A stretch of DNA of 64,000 nt from assembly GCF_900116425.1 (NCBI RefSeq), contig NZ_FPAS01000003.1:310001-374000 (forward strand), in the 5' to 3' direction. Below, one piece after another: positions 43,617 to 52,204 of this stretch. The notes beneath the pieces were generated by a model. It ran no database searches and was not told the DNA's origin. It saw nothing but the letters and a program-made list of their open reading frames with translations. The position numbers and the translations under genes were made by a program. Position 1 is the stretch's first letter, and each line of letters opens with the position of its first letter. Source of the stretch: Lishizhenia tianjinensis. Its GTDB lineage: Bacteria; Bacteroidota; Bacteroidia; Flavobacteriales_D; Crocinitomicaceae.

Positions 43617-45002
43617 TTAATCTTTTATTGCTTTATCCTCCTTGGAAAAGAACGATAAATAGTATACAAAGATCACCCCCAACATCAAAGCAGAGCAGGT
43701 CATGTTCATAAATTTAGATGGCAGGTTACCCGCAATTACAAATAGTAAAAAAGCTGTAATTAAGGTTATTCTGTTCAACCAGCTTCCTTTTTTAAATATC
43801 CAAAGAAAACCAAGTACAAGACTCAGAATAAAAATGATTCCTATGAGTCCGTATTCTGAAAGTATATCTATCAAATAGTGATGAGAAGCCCATACTTCGG
43901 CCACAAAATACCTCCCTTGATCTTGTTGGGTCTTATACTGATATTGCCCAGGGCCAATTCCTTTTATTGGTTCTTGAACAAAATAATCTAATCCATTTCG
44001 AATTAAATTATACCTAACTATATCACTTCCCAATTTTAATTCATCCTTTAATTCTTTCAATTTCTCCGTATCGGATATATCAACATATTGCACACTTAAA
44101 TCCTGCTCTACGGTCATTTCTTTTACTTTACTAGTATTGACCATTTTTGCATCAATACTGAACTTATTGTTTTGAATAAATTCTACTGTCGAAAAAGTAA
44201 AAATTCCCACACCTAACGTAACTCCAATCCATTTAATAAAAGATTGACGTTCTTGGCGAATATTAATTAAATTCGAAAGCAATAAAAAAGCACCAAATAT
44301 CATGCTTGCTAATAGTCCATATCGAGCTTGAGCTACGTTTGAATACACAAACAACACTAAGAAGATGAGTAACTGTAATAACAGTTTTTTCGAAAGGAAT
44401 TTATCAAACAAGATAAGACCCGAAACCAAAACTAAAAGGTATGCTATATAATTGTTTGGATTATGCCAAATGAAGATCGGTATATCACGAAACTTTGGAA
44501 AAAATTCTGTAATGACAAATACATTATTTTCCAACACAAAATGAAATCCCCACAATTTTTCAACAGCTCCAATGCCTAATACAATAACCAAGGTACCCCA
44601 TAATAAATATTTCAAAATAGCTGTAAATTTTTCTCTACCAAGGCTCTGAAAACTATACAAGAATAAATTAACAAAGAAGAATGAAACCAGTAATATCCTT
44701 AATTCCATATTGGCAAAAACTTTACCTGATTCAGGTATGGAACCATACATTACCCCTCCCCAAATTAATAGTAAAAGTATGGGTAAACTAAAGTAAAAGA
44801 CCTTTAATCTATTCGTGCTTCTTACGAAGTAAAATACTGTACTTAGGGGGATTATTAACAAATCAAGTGTAACGATTCTTCCGCTTAATTTTAATTGAAA
44901 CAGTAGGGGTGAAAAAACAAGTATTAAAAATGAAAGTATCAGAGGAAAACTCTCTAATTTGAGTAATATACTCTTATTCCACAAGCTGTTTTTACGCTCC
45001 AT
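43617..45002 (-). CDS. O-antigen ligase/polymerase-like membrane protein (second of two)
   Basis: The 461-residue polytopic membrane protein has the Wzy_C-type motif near the C-terminus: GIGPGQYQYKTQQDQGRYFV, then WASHHYLIDILSEYGLIGII, with the conserved H-x(n)-E-x-G-x-x-G pattern. A periplasmic loop of about 80 residues with Lys/Asp/Glu-rich sequence precedes it. Its 5' end overlaps the 3' end of the upstream glycosyltransferase gene by 11 bp, indicating coupling. Polymerase (Wzy) or ligase (WaaL) cannot be decided by sequence reading alone. Confidence 0.82.
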   Translation of the reverse strand: MERKNSLWNKSILLKLESFPLILSFLILVFSPLLFQLKLSGRIVTLDLLIIPLSTVFYFVRSTNRLKVFYFSLPILLLLIWGGVMYGSIPESGKVFANMELRILLVSFFFVNLFLYSFQSLGREKFTAILKYLLWGTLVIVLGIGAVEKLWGFHFVLENNVFVITEFFPKFRDIPIFIWHNPNNYIAYLLVLVSGLILFDKFLSKKLLLQLLIFLVLFVYSNVAQARYGLLASMIFGAFLLLSNLINIRQERQSFIKWIGVTLGVGIFTFSTVEFIQNNKFSIDAKMVNTSKVKEMTVEQDLSVQYVDISDTEKLKELKDELKLGSDIVRYNLIRNGLDYFVQEPIKGIGPGQYQYKTQQDQGRYFVAEVWASHHYLIDILSEYGLIGIIFILSLVLGFLWIFKKGSWLNRITLITAFLLFVIAGNLPSKFMNMTCSALMLGVIFVYYLSFFSKEDKAIKD

Positions 45003-46083
45003 ACTCTATCATATTTAATAATTTTAAAAAGGATGCTTTTCTCGAAAAATCCTTGGCCTTTGCACCTAAAAAATTAAGCTCCAAGTTCTGGAGAAACACC
45101 AATCCTTCACTTATTTCCTCTTCATTTTCATTGGCCCAAAACACATTTTCGTATCCTGCTAAAAGTTCTTGCATAACACCGATTTTTTTTGGTCCTTTTG
45201 TTATGATCAAGATAGCCATATTCATAGCCAAATAATCGAATACTTTAGTTGTGGATTCGAAGGGTGTGTCAGACAAAAAGATAACACCAATTTTACCTTG
45301 CAATAAGAAATCTGCCATTTCTTGCTGCGCTATAAACCCTTGGTATTTATAATTTGAAATAAGATCTGAATTGTCTAGGTTATCCTGACTCCCAACGTGT
45401 AAAAGCCGCATATCCAAACGTGACACTACATTAAAAAAAGCATGAGAATGCCAATAGAACTTGCCTGGATAGACGATGGTCTTGTTTGAATCAAATTCAG
45501 GGAGACTAGTTAGATCCGGAAAAAACCGTTCATCATATCCATTCGGAAGAACAATCTTTTCTGAGCCAGACCAATTACTGATGTAATCTAAACACATATC
45601 ATTTACACTAGTTATGATATCAGCCCCAAAATTCATGCGTACTTCAAACAATTTTTTGATTGCAATCTTCAATTTACCGTCCTTAAATCTCGGATTATAG
45701 CTAAATGGATCTCTATAGTCCAAAATCACCTTTTTAGCCCAGCCTTTAGTTTTAAATTTTCTCCCTAAACCAAAATGTAAAAAAGGCCCACCTGATATAA
45801 TTAAAACATCGTAAATAGGTTTTGGTGTAATAGCATTAAAATGAGCTAAAATGTCCTTTTTCCACCCCAAACCTTCATCTTGAATAAGTGTTTGAAAAAT
45901 ACTCGATCGCTGAGGTTTTACAGTAGTATACTTGTAAGATAGACTTTCGGAACTCTGACATTTAGTAATCACCTCCACCTCCACATCTGGAAGCTTTGAT
46001 AACTCTTGTGCCCAATAACTTGTTCGAATCGCTCCAACATTTTTTTCAGGATAAAAGGAATATGCAATAATCAATACTTTCAT
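44992..46083 (-). CDS. glycosyltransferase, GT-B fold, GT4-like
   Basis: The 363-residue protein starts with VLIIAYSFYPEKNVGAIRTS, a GT4-type N-terminal segment. It continues with VLIISGGPFLHFGLGRKFK, VILDYRDPFSYNPRF, ADIITSVNDMCLDYI and LPNGYDERFFPDL. The C-terminal half has IGVIFLSDTPFESTTKVFDY, where the E-x-T-x-K-x-F-D-Y segment takes the place of the usual nucleotide-sugar ribose-binding glutamate motif. It starts directly after the stop of the neighbouring glycosyltransferase gene and overlaps the next gene by 11 bp. Specific sugars are not predictable. Confidence 0.83.
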   Translation of the reverse strand: MKVLIIAYSFYPEKNVGAIRTSYWAQELSKLPDVEVEVITKCQSSESLSYKYTTVKPQRSSIFQTLIQDEGLGWKKDILAHFNAITPKPIYDVLIISGGPFLHFGLGRKFKTKGWAKKVILDYRDPFSYNPRFKDGKLKIAIKKLFEVRMNFGADIITSVNDMCLDYISNWSGSEKIVLPNGYDERFFPDLTSLPEFDSNKTIVYPGKFYWHSHAFFNVVSRLDMRLLHVGSQDNLDNSDLISNYKYQGFIAQQEMADFLLQGKIGVIFLSDTPFESTTKVFDYLAMNMAILIITKGPKKIGVMQELLAGYENVFWANENEEEISEGLVFLQNLELNFLGAKAKDFSRKASFLKLLNMIEYGA

Positions 46084-46989
46084 CTATTCGGCGAATTTAC
46101 TAATCAATTTACCAAGAACATCTTCTGTATTCAATTCCTTTTTAACGAATTCTCGTCCATCCTCATTAGGAGATAGTTCATTTTTACCCGCTAAATCAAC
46201 TAACCTTTCGAGATGCCTAATCCCCTCTTCAGTTGTAGATGCATGTAAGCAATGATTCAATTTATTAGAGTACAACACATGTTTACGGTGAAACAAGGAT
46301 TCCAATACAAAATTTGAAAAGCCATCGTGCTCAATAATACGTGTGGTAACATGACATTTTTCATACTCCTTTAACATATCATCACACCAACCGAGGCATT
46401 TTACATTGGTAGGGATATCAAAGCCCTCACCATTAGTACCAGCAACCCTAAAATCAACTTCAGGAAACCTGGTGGCTAATGCAATAATATGATTTAACCC
46501 GTAATACACCTCTCTTCCTTTGGCTACATAACTGAATACTTTTAGCCCATTTTCAGTAGAAGGAAAATCTATTTTTTGATTGCCCTTAAAATTGGTAAAT
46601 CTTAATAATTCTGCATGAACACCGATTTCTTTTAATTCTTCTTGTATCCAAGGAGCCTCGCAAAAATGCTCTGCGTTCTGCAAATATTTTTGATTTCGAT
46701 TTGGGTTATTTTTGGCACGTAAAACATCTGACCCAGCCCAAAATAACATGACTCTTTTTTTCCAGAAAAATGCCCAATCAAAAGTTCTACTTTTTGTGGT
46801 TGTTACATTAATAGAATAAACCACGTCACAAAAAGGAATTAGCAAAAAGGCTAGCAATCTATCCTTGTTCGTATAGTAGGTATCTAATGCTTTAACAGAC
46901 ACTCTCTTATCTCCAAAGGCTTTTATTTGCTTTTCTAAACGCTTTGTAAATAGGCATAACCCCACCAATATCACTCTCTTTCTCGCCAT
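46084..46989 (-). CDS. glycosyltransferase-like protein, GT-B fold
   Basis: The 301-residue protein has RVILVGLCLFTKRLEKQIKA at the start, MLFWAGSDVLRAKNNPNRNQ, a second Rossmann half (FRVAGTNGEGFDIPTNVKCL), and EHDGFSNFVLESLFHRKHVL. The last corresponds to the E-rich donor-binding region of GT-B enzymes. It is short for GT4 enzymes and the N-terminal domain looks reduced. It lies in the middle of the glycan cluster, 3 bp downstream of the flippase gene. Glycosyltransfer is the likely role, but I cannot name a CAZy family with certainty. Confidence 0.7.
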   Translation of the reverse strand: MARKRVILVGLCLFTKRLEKQIKAFGDKRVSVKALDTYYTNKDRLLAFLLIPFCDVVYSINVTTTKSRTFDWAFFWKKRVMLFWAGSDVLRAKNNPNRNQKYLQNAEHFCEAPWIQEELKEIGVHAELLRFTNFKGNQKIDFPSTENGLKVFSYVAKGREVYYGLNHIIALATRFPEVDFRVAGTNGEGFDIPTNVKCLGWCDDMLKEYEKCHVTTRIIEHDGFSNFVLESLFHRKHVLYSNKLNHCLHASTTEEGIRHLERLVDLAGKNELSPNEDGREFVKKELNTEDVLGKLISKFAE

Positions 46990-46992
46990 AAT

Positions 46993-48279
46993 CTAATGCT
47001 TCAAATTTATTACATCGGCCTTCTTAACCAAAACAAGTTTAACATATAAACTAAACAATAGAAACAAGGCCAATCCCCAACCGGCTACTTTGAAGTAATT
47101 CAATTTATTATCATCAAAGATTTCCAAGTAAGGTAATAAGCCAAAAACTAAAAGTTGCAGAATAGTACCCAACAAACCAAGCCAAAAAAAGATTTTCTGT
47201 TTTTTAATAACCAAAGGTATAGTGGAAACTGGAGAAATAATAAAATTAACCATTAGCCAAGGTGCTAAGACTTCCGATATTTCACCACTAAAGCTCCATC
47301 TCTCACTCAATACAAATGAAAATATTTCTTCTCCAAAGAAGAATACAGTTGCAAACGGAAGGATAGAAAGCCCCGTAAGAACCAAGGTTGTTTTTTTCAA
47401 TAAAGGGTATATGGCTTGCTTATTAGCAAAACTTTCAGAACATCTTTGAAAAAATACTTGACCAATAGAACCTCCTACAAGTGCTAAAGGAATTTTCAAC
47501 ATTCTAAAAGACATATCGTAGTTACCATAAGTAAATATATCAAAGTACTCCTTCATTAAAATTGCCAGAAGTAAATCTCTTCCTGTATCTAAGATAACAT
47601 GTGGCAGGTTGACTTTTGGATAATCTTTATATTCTTTTAATAATACAAACTGTTTCTTTTTACTGTTTTGAAACTCATCCCTTCCTTTGATTTTAAAGAA
47701 ATCCAAAATAAAGACGATAGCCGAGGAAAAGATACCTAAAATAGTAGCTATAATTAATCCTGGAACTCCGAATCCGAGTAGTCCTGCGAAAATTCGAAAA
47801 CCATTCATACCTAGGCTTTCCGTAATTTTCGATGCCGTAATTCTTTTAAAGGCCTTATTTGTTAATGCCCAATTGGTCCCTAAGGTTCTAAAAATGATTC
47901 CAAAACTAGCTGCGGCAAGAGCAATAATAAAAAATTGAAATTCTAAATCTCTTTCTCCCAACAAACTGTAGAGTAAACCACATGTTAATACCGCCAACAT
48001 AGAATACAAACTGATTCTTAATGCTGCTCGGAAGAGTTGAAAACCATGTGATTTATTTTTAGGCAATGGAATGGCCATTTCATACCTCGCAGTTGCTATA
48101 GAGGAGATAAAGGTAGCCCACCTTAAAAAATAACCCAACTCCCCCATTTCATCTGGAGTAAACAAACGCGCTATCACTGGCTGTAAGCCTAGACTTATGA
48201 CCTGAGCTAACACCGTCCCTGATGTGAGTAGTACAACTGATTTAACCAGTTCTGATTTTAAATTGATACGCTTTAGCAT
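46993..48279 (-). CDS. Wzx-like polysaccharide flippase
   Basis: The 428-residue protein is a MOP/MATE-superfamily transporter with about 12 membrane segments. It begins LKSELVKSVVLLTSGTVLAQ and ISLGLQPVIARLFTPDEMGE, the typical start of flippases that move undecaprenyl-linked oligosaccharides across the inner membrane. The start at 48279 is chosen because the open frame upstream has only a TTG at 48300, which falls inside a -7 promoter box. It is the first gene of the glycan cluster, so the whole cluster of seven genes may start here. Confidence 0.88.
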   Translation of the reverse strand: MLKRINLKSELVKSVVLLTSGTVLAQVISLGLQPVIARLFTPDEMGELGYFLRWATFISSIATARYEMAIPLPKNKSHGFQLFRAALRISLYSMLAVLTCGLLYSLLGERDLEFQFFIIALAAASFGIIFRTLGTNWALTNKAFKRITASKITESLGMNGFRIFAGLLGFGVPGLIIATILGIFSSAIVFILDFFKIKGRDEFQNSKKKQFVLLKEYKDYPKVNLPHVILDTGRDLLLAILMKEYFDIFTYGNYDMSFRMLKIPLALVGGSIGQVFFQRCSESFANKQAIYPLLKKTTLVLTGLSILPFATVFFFGEEIFSFVLSERWSFSGEISEVLAPWLMVNFIISPVSTIPLVIKKQKIFFWLGLLGTILQLLVFGLLPYLEIFDDNKLNYFKVAGWGLALFLLFSLYVKLVLVKKADVINLKH

Positions 48280-48296
48280 GCTTGTTCTTAACGGCT

Positions 48297-48305
48297 GCAA
48301 AGATA
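48297..48305 (-). promoter_or_regulatory. -7 box upstream of the glycan cluster
   Basis: On the minus strand TATCTTTGC (48305-48297) matches TAnnTTTGY exactly, 17 nt before the flippase ATG. No matching TTG was found at the expected spacing. Confidence 0.45.
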
Positions 48306-48368
48306 GGTTTATTATAGAAAATGAACCTACTCTGCTCTTCCTTTTCAGTATACGAAAGTAAGTAAAAG

Positions 48369-48402
48369 AAAAAAGCCCTCTTACACGGGGTAAAAGGGCT
48401 TT
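48369..48402 (-). terminator. terminator of rny
   Basis: AAAGCCCT (48372-48379) and AGGGCTTT (48395-48402) form a stem around a 15-nt loop. The minus-strand 3' side runs into T residues just after the rny stop at 48422. Confidence 0.75.
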
Positions 48403-48421
48403 ATTTATAGTTTATCTTCTT

Positions 48422-49954
48422 CTATTTTGCGTAGTTCACAGATCTTTTCTCTCTGATCACCGTCACTTTAACCTGACCAGGGTAGGTCATTTCTGTTTGA
48501 ATTTTTTGAGAAATAGTAAATGATAATTCATCAGCTTTTAAATCTGATACTTTTTCACTTTCTACCATTACTCTCAATTCTCTACCGGCCTGGATGGCGT
48601 ATGCATTGGTTACACCGTCGTAAGATAAAGCCAAGCTTTCAAGGTCCTTAATACGTTTGATGTAACTTTCAACGATTTCACGACGTGCACCTGGTCTTGC
48701 ACCAGAAACGGCATCACACACCTGAACGATAGGAGCGATTAATGATTTCATCTCCACTTCGTCGTGGTGGGCACCGATGGCATTACACACATCTGGCTTT
48801 TCTCCATACTTCTCTGCCCACTTCATACCTAACACCGCGTGTGGTAATTCTGGCTCCTCGTCTGGAACTTTTCCTATATCGTGTAACAATCCTGCTCTCT
48901 TGGCTAACTTCACATTTAAACCTAACTCTGCAGCCATAACCGCACAAAGGTTTGCTACCTCTCTAGAGTGTTGCAACAAGTTTTGTCCGTAAGACGAACG
49001 ATACTTCATTCTACCTACTGCTCTTGTTAATTCTGGGTGTAAACCGTGAATTCCTAAATCAATACACGTTCTTCTTCCAGTTTCAGCAATTTCTTCTTCT
49101 AAAGATTTCTTGGTTTTCGCAACTACCTCTTCAATTCTTGCAGGGTGAATACGTCCATCAGAAACCAATTGGTGTAAAGATAAACGAGCGATCTCTCTTC
49201 TTACAGGATCGAAACAAGAAAGGATAATTGCCTCTGGTGTATCATCAACAATGATCTCAACTCCAGTAGCTGCTTCTAAAGCTCTAATGTTACGTCCTTC
49301 TCTACCAATGATACGTCCTTTTACTTCGTCAGAATCAATATTAAATACAGAAACAGAATTCTCAATTGCCTGTTCAGTAGCTACACGTTGGATTGATTGA
49401 ATAACGATTTTTTTCGCTTCGCGATTCGCATTCAACTTTGCCTCATCGGTAATGTCTTTGATGTAAGCCATCGCATCCGTACGCGCTTCATCTTTGATTG
49501 CCTCCATCATTTGCTTCTTCGCTTCTTCTGGCTGCATCCCTGAGATACGAGACAATTCCAACACTCTTTTTTGTTGTAACTTCTCTAACTCTTCGTTCTT
49601 TAATTCAACTGTGTTGATTTTATCATCCAAGGATTTTTGCTGTACAGCTAGAGCCTTTTCTTTACGGTTTACTTCCTCCGTTTTCTTCGATAAATTTTTC
49701 TCCTTGTTCTTGGTTCTATCTTCGGCAGATTGCAATTTGCGCTCTCTGTCTTTGATCATTTTTTCGTGATTCTCTTTCAAGTTCAAGAACTTCTCCTTGG
49801 CTTGTAAAATCTTATCCTTCTTAAGGGCTTCACCTTCTGTCTCAGCCTCCTTGAGGATCTGTTCCTTCCTCTTTTTAAGGAGTACATTTTGTACCACAAA
49901 AGCAACTACTGCTCCGGCTACAACTCCTATTACTATTCCTATTATTATGTCCAT
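48422..49954 (-). CDS. rny: ribonuclease Y
   Basis: RNase Y is a membrane-bound endonuclease that starts mRNA decay. The 510-residue protein has an N-terminal membrane helix ([20 protein letters not shown]), then a long coiled coil (about 25-150). A KH domain with the GxxG loop is in [17 protein letters not shown], and an HD domain has [18 protein letters not shown] and [22 protein letters not shown] and SARPG-type segments follow. The closing region ([20 protein letters not shown]) is typical. It is downstream of zapA, an order seen across Bacteroidetes, but a strong terminator-like hairpin lies right before its start. Confidence 0.97.
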   Translation of the reverse strand: MDIIIGIVIGVVAGAVVAFVVQNVLLKKRKEQILKEAETEGEALKKDKILQAKEKFLNLKENHEKMIKDRERKLQSAEDRTKNKEKNLSKKTEEVNRKEKALAVQQKSLDDKINTVELKNEELEKLQQKRVLELSRISGMQPEEAKKQMMEAIKDEARTDAMAYIKDITDEAKLNANREAKKIVIQSIQRVATEQAIENSVSVFNIDSDEVKGRIIGREGRNIRALEAATGVEIIVDDTPEAIILSCFDPVRREIARLSLHQLVSDGRIHPARIEEVVAKTKKSLEEEIAETGRRTCIDLGIHGLHPELTRAVGRMKYRSSYGQNLLQHSREVANLCAVMAAELGLNVKLAKRAGLLHDIGKVPDEEPELPHAVLGMKWAEKYGEKPDVCNAIGAHHDEVEMKSLIAPIVQVCDAVSGARPGARREIVESYIKRIKDLESLALSYDGVTNAYAIQAGRELRVMVESEKVSDLKADELSFTISQKIQTEMTYPGQVKVTVIREKRSVNYAK

Positions 49955-49964
49955 AATTTATATT

Positions 49965-50010
49965 AAAAAAAAATCCCACCGCGTACAGCCATGTGCTGAC
50001 ACTTGTGGGA
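49965..50010 (-). terminator. terminator-like hairpin between zapA and rny
   Basis: On the minus strand TCCCAC (50010-50005) pairs with GTGGGA (49979-49974), with an inner CAGC/GCTG stem (49998-49995 with 49989-49986). Nine T follow (49973-49965). The T run ends 11 bp before the rny ATG, so it may attenuate rny. Confidence 0.8.
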
Positions 50011-50035
50011 AACTATTATATATGAATACTGCAAT

Positions 50036-50314
50036 TTACGCTAGTACATCGGCCAAATTGTTCAACAGGGTCATCAGCTCCTTCTTATCTATATCAGATG
50101 CTGGTTTTGCCCCATTTTCTACTTTGGTCGCTAACTGTAGAGCGGTCATTGCAAGTAAATCTTGCATATCTTTTACGGCATAGTTGTCTTGTAACATCTT
50201 GATGCTACTGTTTATTTTCTCTGCTGCGGCTTTGATCTTTTCCTCTTCACCTTCATTAATGGTGAGCGGATAATTTCTTCCAGCTACAACAACTTTTATA
50301 GACAACTTGCTCAT
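50036..50314 (-). CDS. zapA: cell division protein ZapA
   Basis: ZapA binds FtsZ filaments and promotes their bundling at the division site. The 92-residue protein has the family start KLSIKVVVAGRNYPLTINEG and a following helix EEKIKAAAEKINSSIKML. A second helix, MQDLLAMTALQLATKVENG, gives the coiled-coil dimer. The start at 50314 (MSKLSIKV) is favoured because it gives the usual ZapA N-terminus and lies just after the stop of the upstream gene; the longer frame to 50344 would overlap it. Co-transcribed with the small coiled-coil gene. Confidence 0.93.
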   Translation of the reverse strand: MSKLSIKVVVAGRNYPLTINEGEEEKIKAAAEKINSSIKMLQDNYAVKDMQDLLAMTALQLATKVENGAKPASDIDKKELMTLLNNLADVLA

Positions 50315-50319
50315 TCTAT

Positions 50320-50613
50320 CTATTGCTTCAAACGATTTATACAATCGTCAATTTCCCTTACTAAAAAGTCTATTTCTTCATCATTTACCTGCGCGGAGTT
50401 GGCTTTCGCTTCACTCTCTTTTAAAGCTGCGTTTAAATGATCTACTTGAGATGTTAGGTCTAATACTTCCGCTTGCTTATTTTCTAAGTTACGTGTAAGC
50501 ATTGCTACCTTATCTTGCAAAGACGCATTATCATTTCGCATTGTAGCCAATTCTGACTTCAACGCCTCTCCTCTTTTCTGGATTTCTTGTATGATAAGCT
50601 TAATGTCTTGCAT
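50320..50613 (-). CDS. small coiled-coil protein upstream of zapA
   Basis: The 97-residue protein is almost wholly helical with heptad-like spacing (IKLIIQEIQKRGEALKSELA, NDNASLQDKVAMLTRNLENK, VLDLTSQVDHLNAALKESEA). It ends in an acidic segment (EEIDFLVREIDDCINRLKQ). It could be a ZapB-like partner of ZapA, since ZapB is a short coiled coil that bridges ZapA and DNA organisers, but I see no sequence signature to prove that. It is first in the operon with zapA and has an exact promoter in front of it. Confidence 0.75.
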   Translation of the reverse strand: MQDIKLIIQEIQKRGEALKSELATMRNDNASLQDKVAMLTRNLENKQAEVLDLTSQVDHLNAALKESEAKANSAQVNDEEIDFLVREIDDCINRLKQ

Positions 50614-50628
50614 AAAATATGACTTACT

Positions 50629-50659
50629 ACAAATGTAGCATTCGATTGATTATATTCAA
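50629..50659 (-). promoter_or_regulatory. promoter of the coiled-coil/zapA/rny operon
   Basis: On the minus strand TTG (50659-50657), then 19 nt, then TACATTTGT (50637-50629), an exact match to TTG-N17-23-TAnnTTTGY, 15 nt before the ATG at 50613. Confidence 0.75.
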
Positions 50660-50793
50660 AGTTTTACTTGTGAATTGTCATTAAAAAAATTTAGACCTAT
50701 AAACACCGTCTCAAAAGCCCATAGCTCGCCTTCTTTATCATTTTGATATGACATAAAAACAACACTAGCAGTTAGCACTTCATTTCTAAGCAA
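50656..50793 (-). other. possible small ORF or gene remnant
   Basis: A minus-strand frame of 45 codons with a TTG start (50793) and an internal ATG (50754) encodes a protein-like sequence. The ATG version gives MSYQNDKEGELWAFETVFIG followed by a short tail. The stop overlaps the -33 element of the zapA-operon promoter. It could be a sORF, an upstream regulatory ORF or the eroded C-terminus of a lost gene. I see no promoter for it. Confidence 0.25.
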
Positions 50794-50848
50794 TTAATCA
50801 CAAAACACGCTATAACTTTACGCGTCTACCCTTAAAATTGAAGACAAA

Positions 50849-50884
50849 AAAAACGCTGCTTACAAAAAGTAAACAGCGTTTAAT
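50849..50884 (-). terminator. terminator of pdhC
   Basis: On the minus strand the stem AAACGCTGTTTAC / GTAAGCAGCGTTT (one mismatch) has a TTTTT loop and is followed by T. It lies 24 bp behind the pdhC stop. Confidence 0.9.
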
Positions 50885-50907
50885 ATGTTTTAAATAATGT
50901 TTGATAC

Positions 50908-52188
50908 TTACACCAACATCATAACTGGGTTCTCCATGTATTGCTTGAAAGTATTCAAGAACGCCGCTCCTGAAGCTCCATCAACCACTCTGTGATCACA
51001 TGATAAAGTAACCTTCATAACGTTTCCTGGCACTACAGCTCCATTCTTAACAACTGGTACTTGTTTGATACCTCCAACAGCTAAAATACAGCTATCTGGT
51101 GGGTTAACAATAGCTGTAAACTCTTCTACACCAAACATTCCTAAGTTAGAAATTGTAAATGTATTTCCTTCCCAATCTTTAGGTTGTAATTTTTTATCTT
51201 TTGCTGCTTGTGCTAATTGCTTCACTTCCGCACCAATTTCGCTCATTCCTTTAGAATCTGCAAAACGGATAACTGGAACTAACAACCCTTCATCAACTGC
51301 AACTGCTACACCAATGTGAATGTGCTCATTTCTACGGATGAAATCTCCCATCCAAGCAGAATTGATTGCTGGGTGCTTTCTCAATGACATAGAAACCGCT
51401 TTGATTACCATATCGTTGAAAGAAACTTTCACACCTTCCTGTGCATTGATCGCTTTACGAGCTGCCATCGCGTTGTCCATATCTATATCCATCGTGATGT
51501 AGAAATGAGGCGCTGTAAACTTGCTCTCTGCCAATCTTCTTGCAATTGTTTTACGCATTTGAGAAACGTTCTCATCTGTGTAAGACTCTTGACCTGCAAC
51601 TGCAGTTCTCACTGGAGCTGCACTTCCTGCTGCCGGTACGTAAGGTACATAGTGCTCAACATCGCGCTTAACGATTCTACCGTTCTCACCTGTCCCTTTT
51701 ACCAAAGCGATATCAATACCTTTATCTTCTGCTAATTTCTTTGCCAATGGAGAAGCAAATATTCTGTCTCCGTTTGGACTTGCAACTGGAGCTGCTGCTG
51801 GCTGAGGAGCTGGAGTTGCCGCCGGTGCAGGTTTCTCTGCTGCTGGAGCAGGAGCTGCAACTGGAGTCTCTTCTTTCTTCTCTTCTGTTTCTGGAGCCGC
51901 TGCTGGAGCTGCTGCACCTGCATTTGCTAAAATCTCCTCAACATTCTCACCCTTCTCACCTATGATCGCCAAAACGTCATTTACAGGTGCTGTAGCTCCT
52001 TTTTCCACACCGATGTGTAACAATACACCGTCGTAGAAAGATTCGAATTCCATGGTAGCCTTGTCTGTTTCGATTTCCGCTAACAAGTCTCCAGAACTAA
52101 CTTCTTCTCCTACTTTTATATGCCATTCTGCTACTACACCTTCTGTCATAGTATCAGACAACTTCGGCATTAAAATTACTTCAGCCAT
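50908..52188 (-). CDS. pdhC: pyruvate dehydrogenase complex dihydrolipoamide acetyltransferase (E2)
   Basis: E2 moves the acetyl group from the lipoyl arm to CoA in the complex that feeds acetyl-CoA to the TCA cycle. The 426-residue protein has one lipoyl domain (lipoylated Lys43 in IETDKATMEFE) and an Ala/Pro/Glu-rich linker (about 88-140). A peripheral-subunit-binding domain follows (FASPLAKKLAEDKGIDIALV, GENGRIVKRDVE). The catalytic domain has FNDMVIKAVSMSLRKHP and the active site SCDHRVVDGA (His399, Asp403). It begins 16 bp after pdhA. The partner E1-beta and E3 genes are not in the window. Confidence 0.95.
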   Translation of the reverse strand: MAEVILMPKLSDTMTEGVVAEWHIKVGEEVSSGDLLAEIETDKATMEFESFYDGVLLHIGVEKGATAPVNDVLAIIGEKGENVEEILANAGAAAPAAAPETEEKKEETPVAAPAPAAEKPAPAATPAPQPAAAPVASPNGDRIFASPLAKKLAEDKGIDIALVKGTGENGRIVKRDVEHYVPYVPAAGSAAPVRTAVAGQESYTDENVSQMRKTIARRLAESKFTAPHFYITMDIDMDNAMAARKAINAQEGVKVSFNDMVIKAVSMSLRKHPAINSAWMGDFIRRNEHIHIGVAVAVDEGLLVPVIRFADSKGMSEIGAEVKQLAQAAKDKKLQPKDWEGNTFTISNLGMFGVEEFTAIVNPPDSCILAVGGIKQVPVVKNGAVVPGNVMKVTLSCDHRVVDGASGAAFLNTFKQYMENPVMMLV

Positions 52189-52204
52189 TTTATTCTAATG
52201 TTTT

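Noticed and set aside
48280-48300. An N-terminal extension of the flippase from TTG at 48300
   Set aside because: The TTG overlaps the -7 box; the ATG at 48279 gives a normal start.
49955-50035. A 6S RNA gene between zapA and rny
   Set aside because: 6S RNA follows zapA in some bacteria, but the gap is only 81 bp, and its fold is a short hairpin with a T run, not the long bulged stem of 6S RNA.
51732-51965. Gln-rich and Leu-rich open frames inside pdhC
   Set aside because: They are shadow frames of the Ala/Pro-rich linker of the E2 protein, whose repetitive codons avoid stops in other frames.
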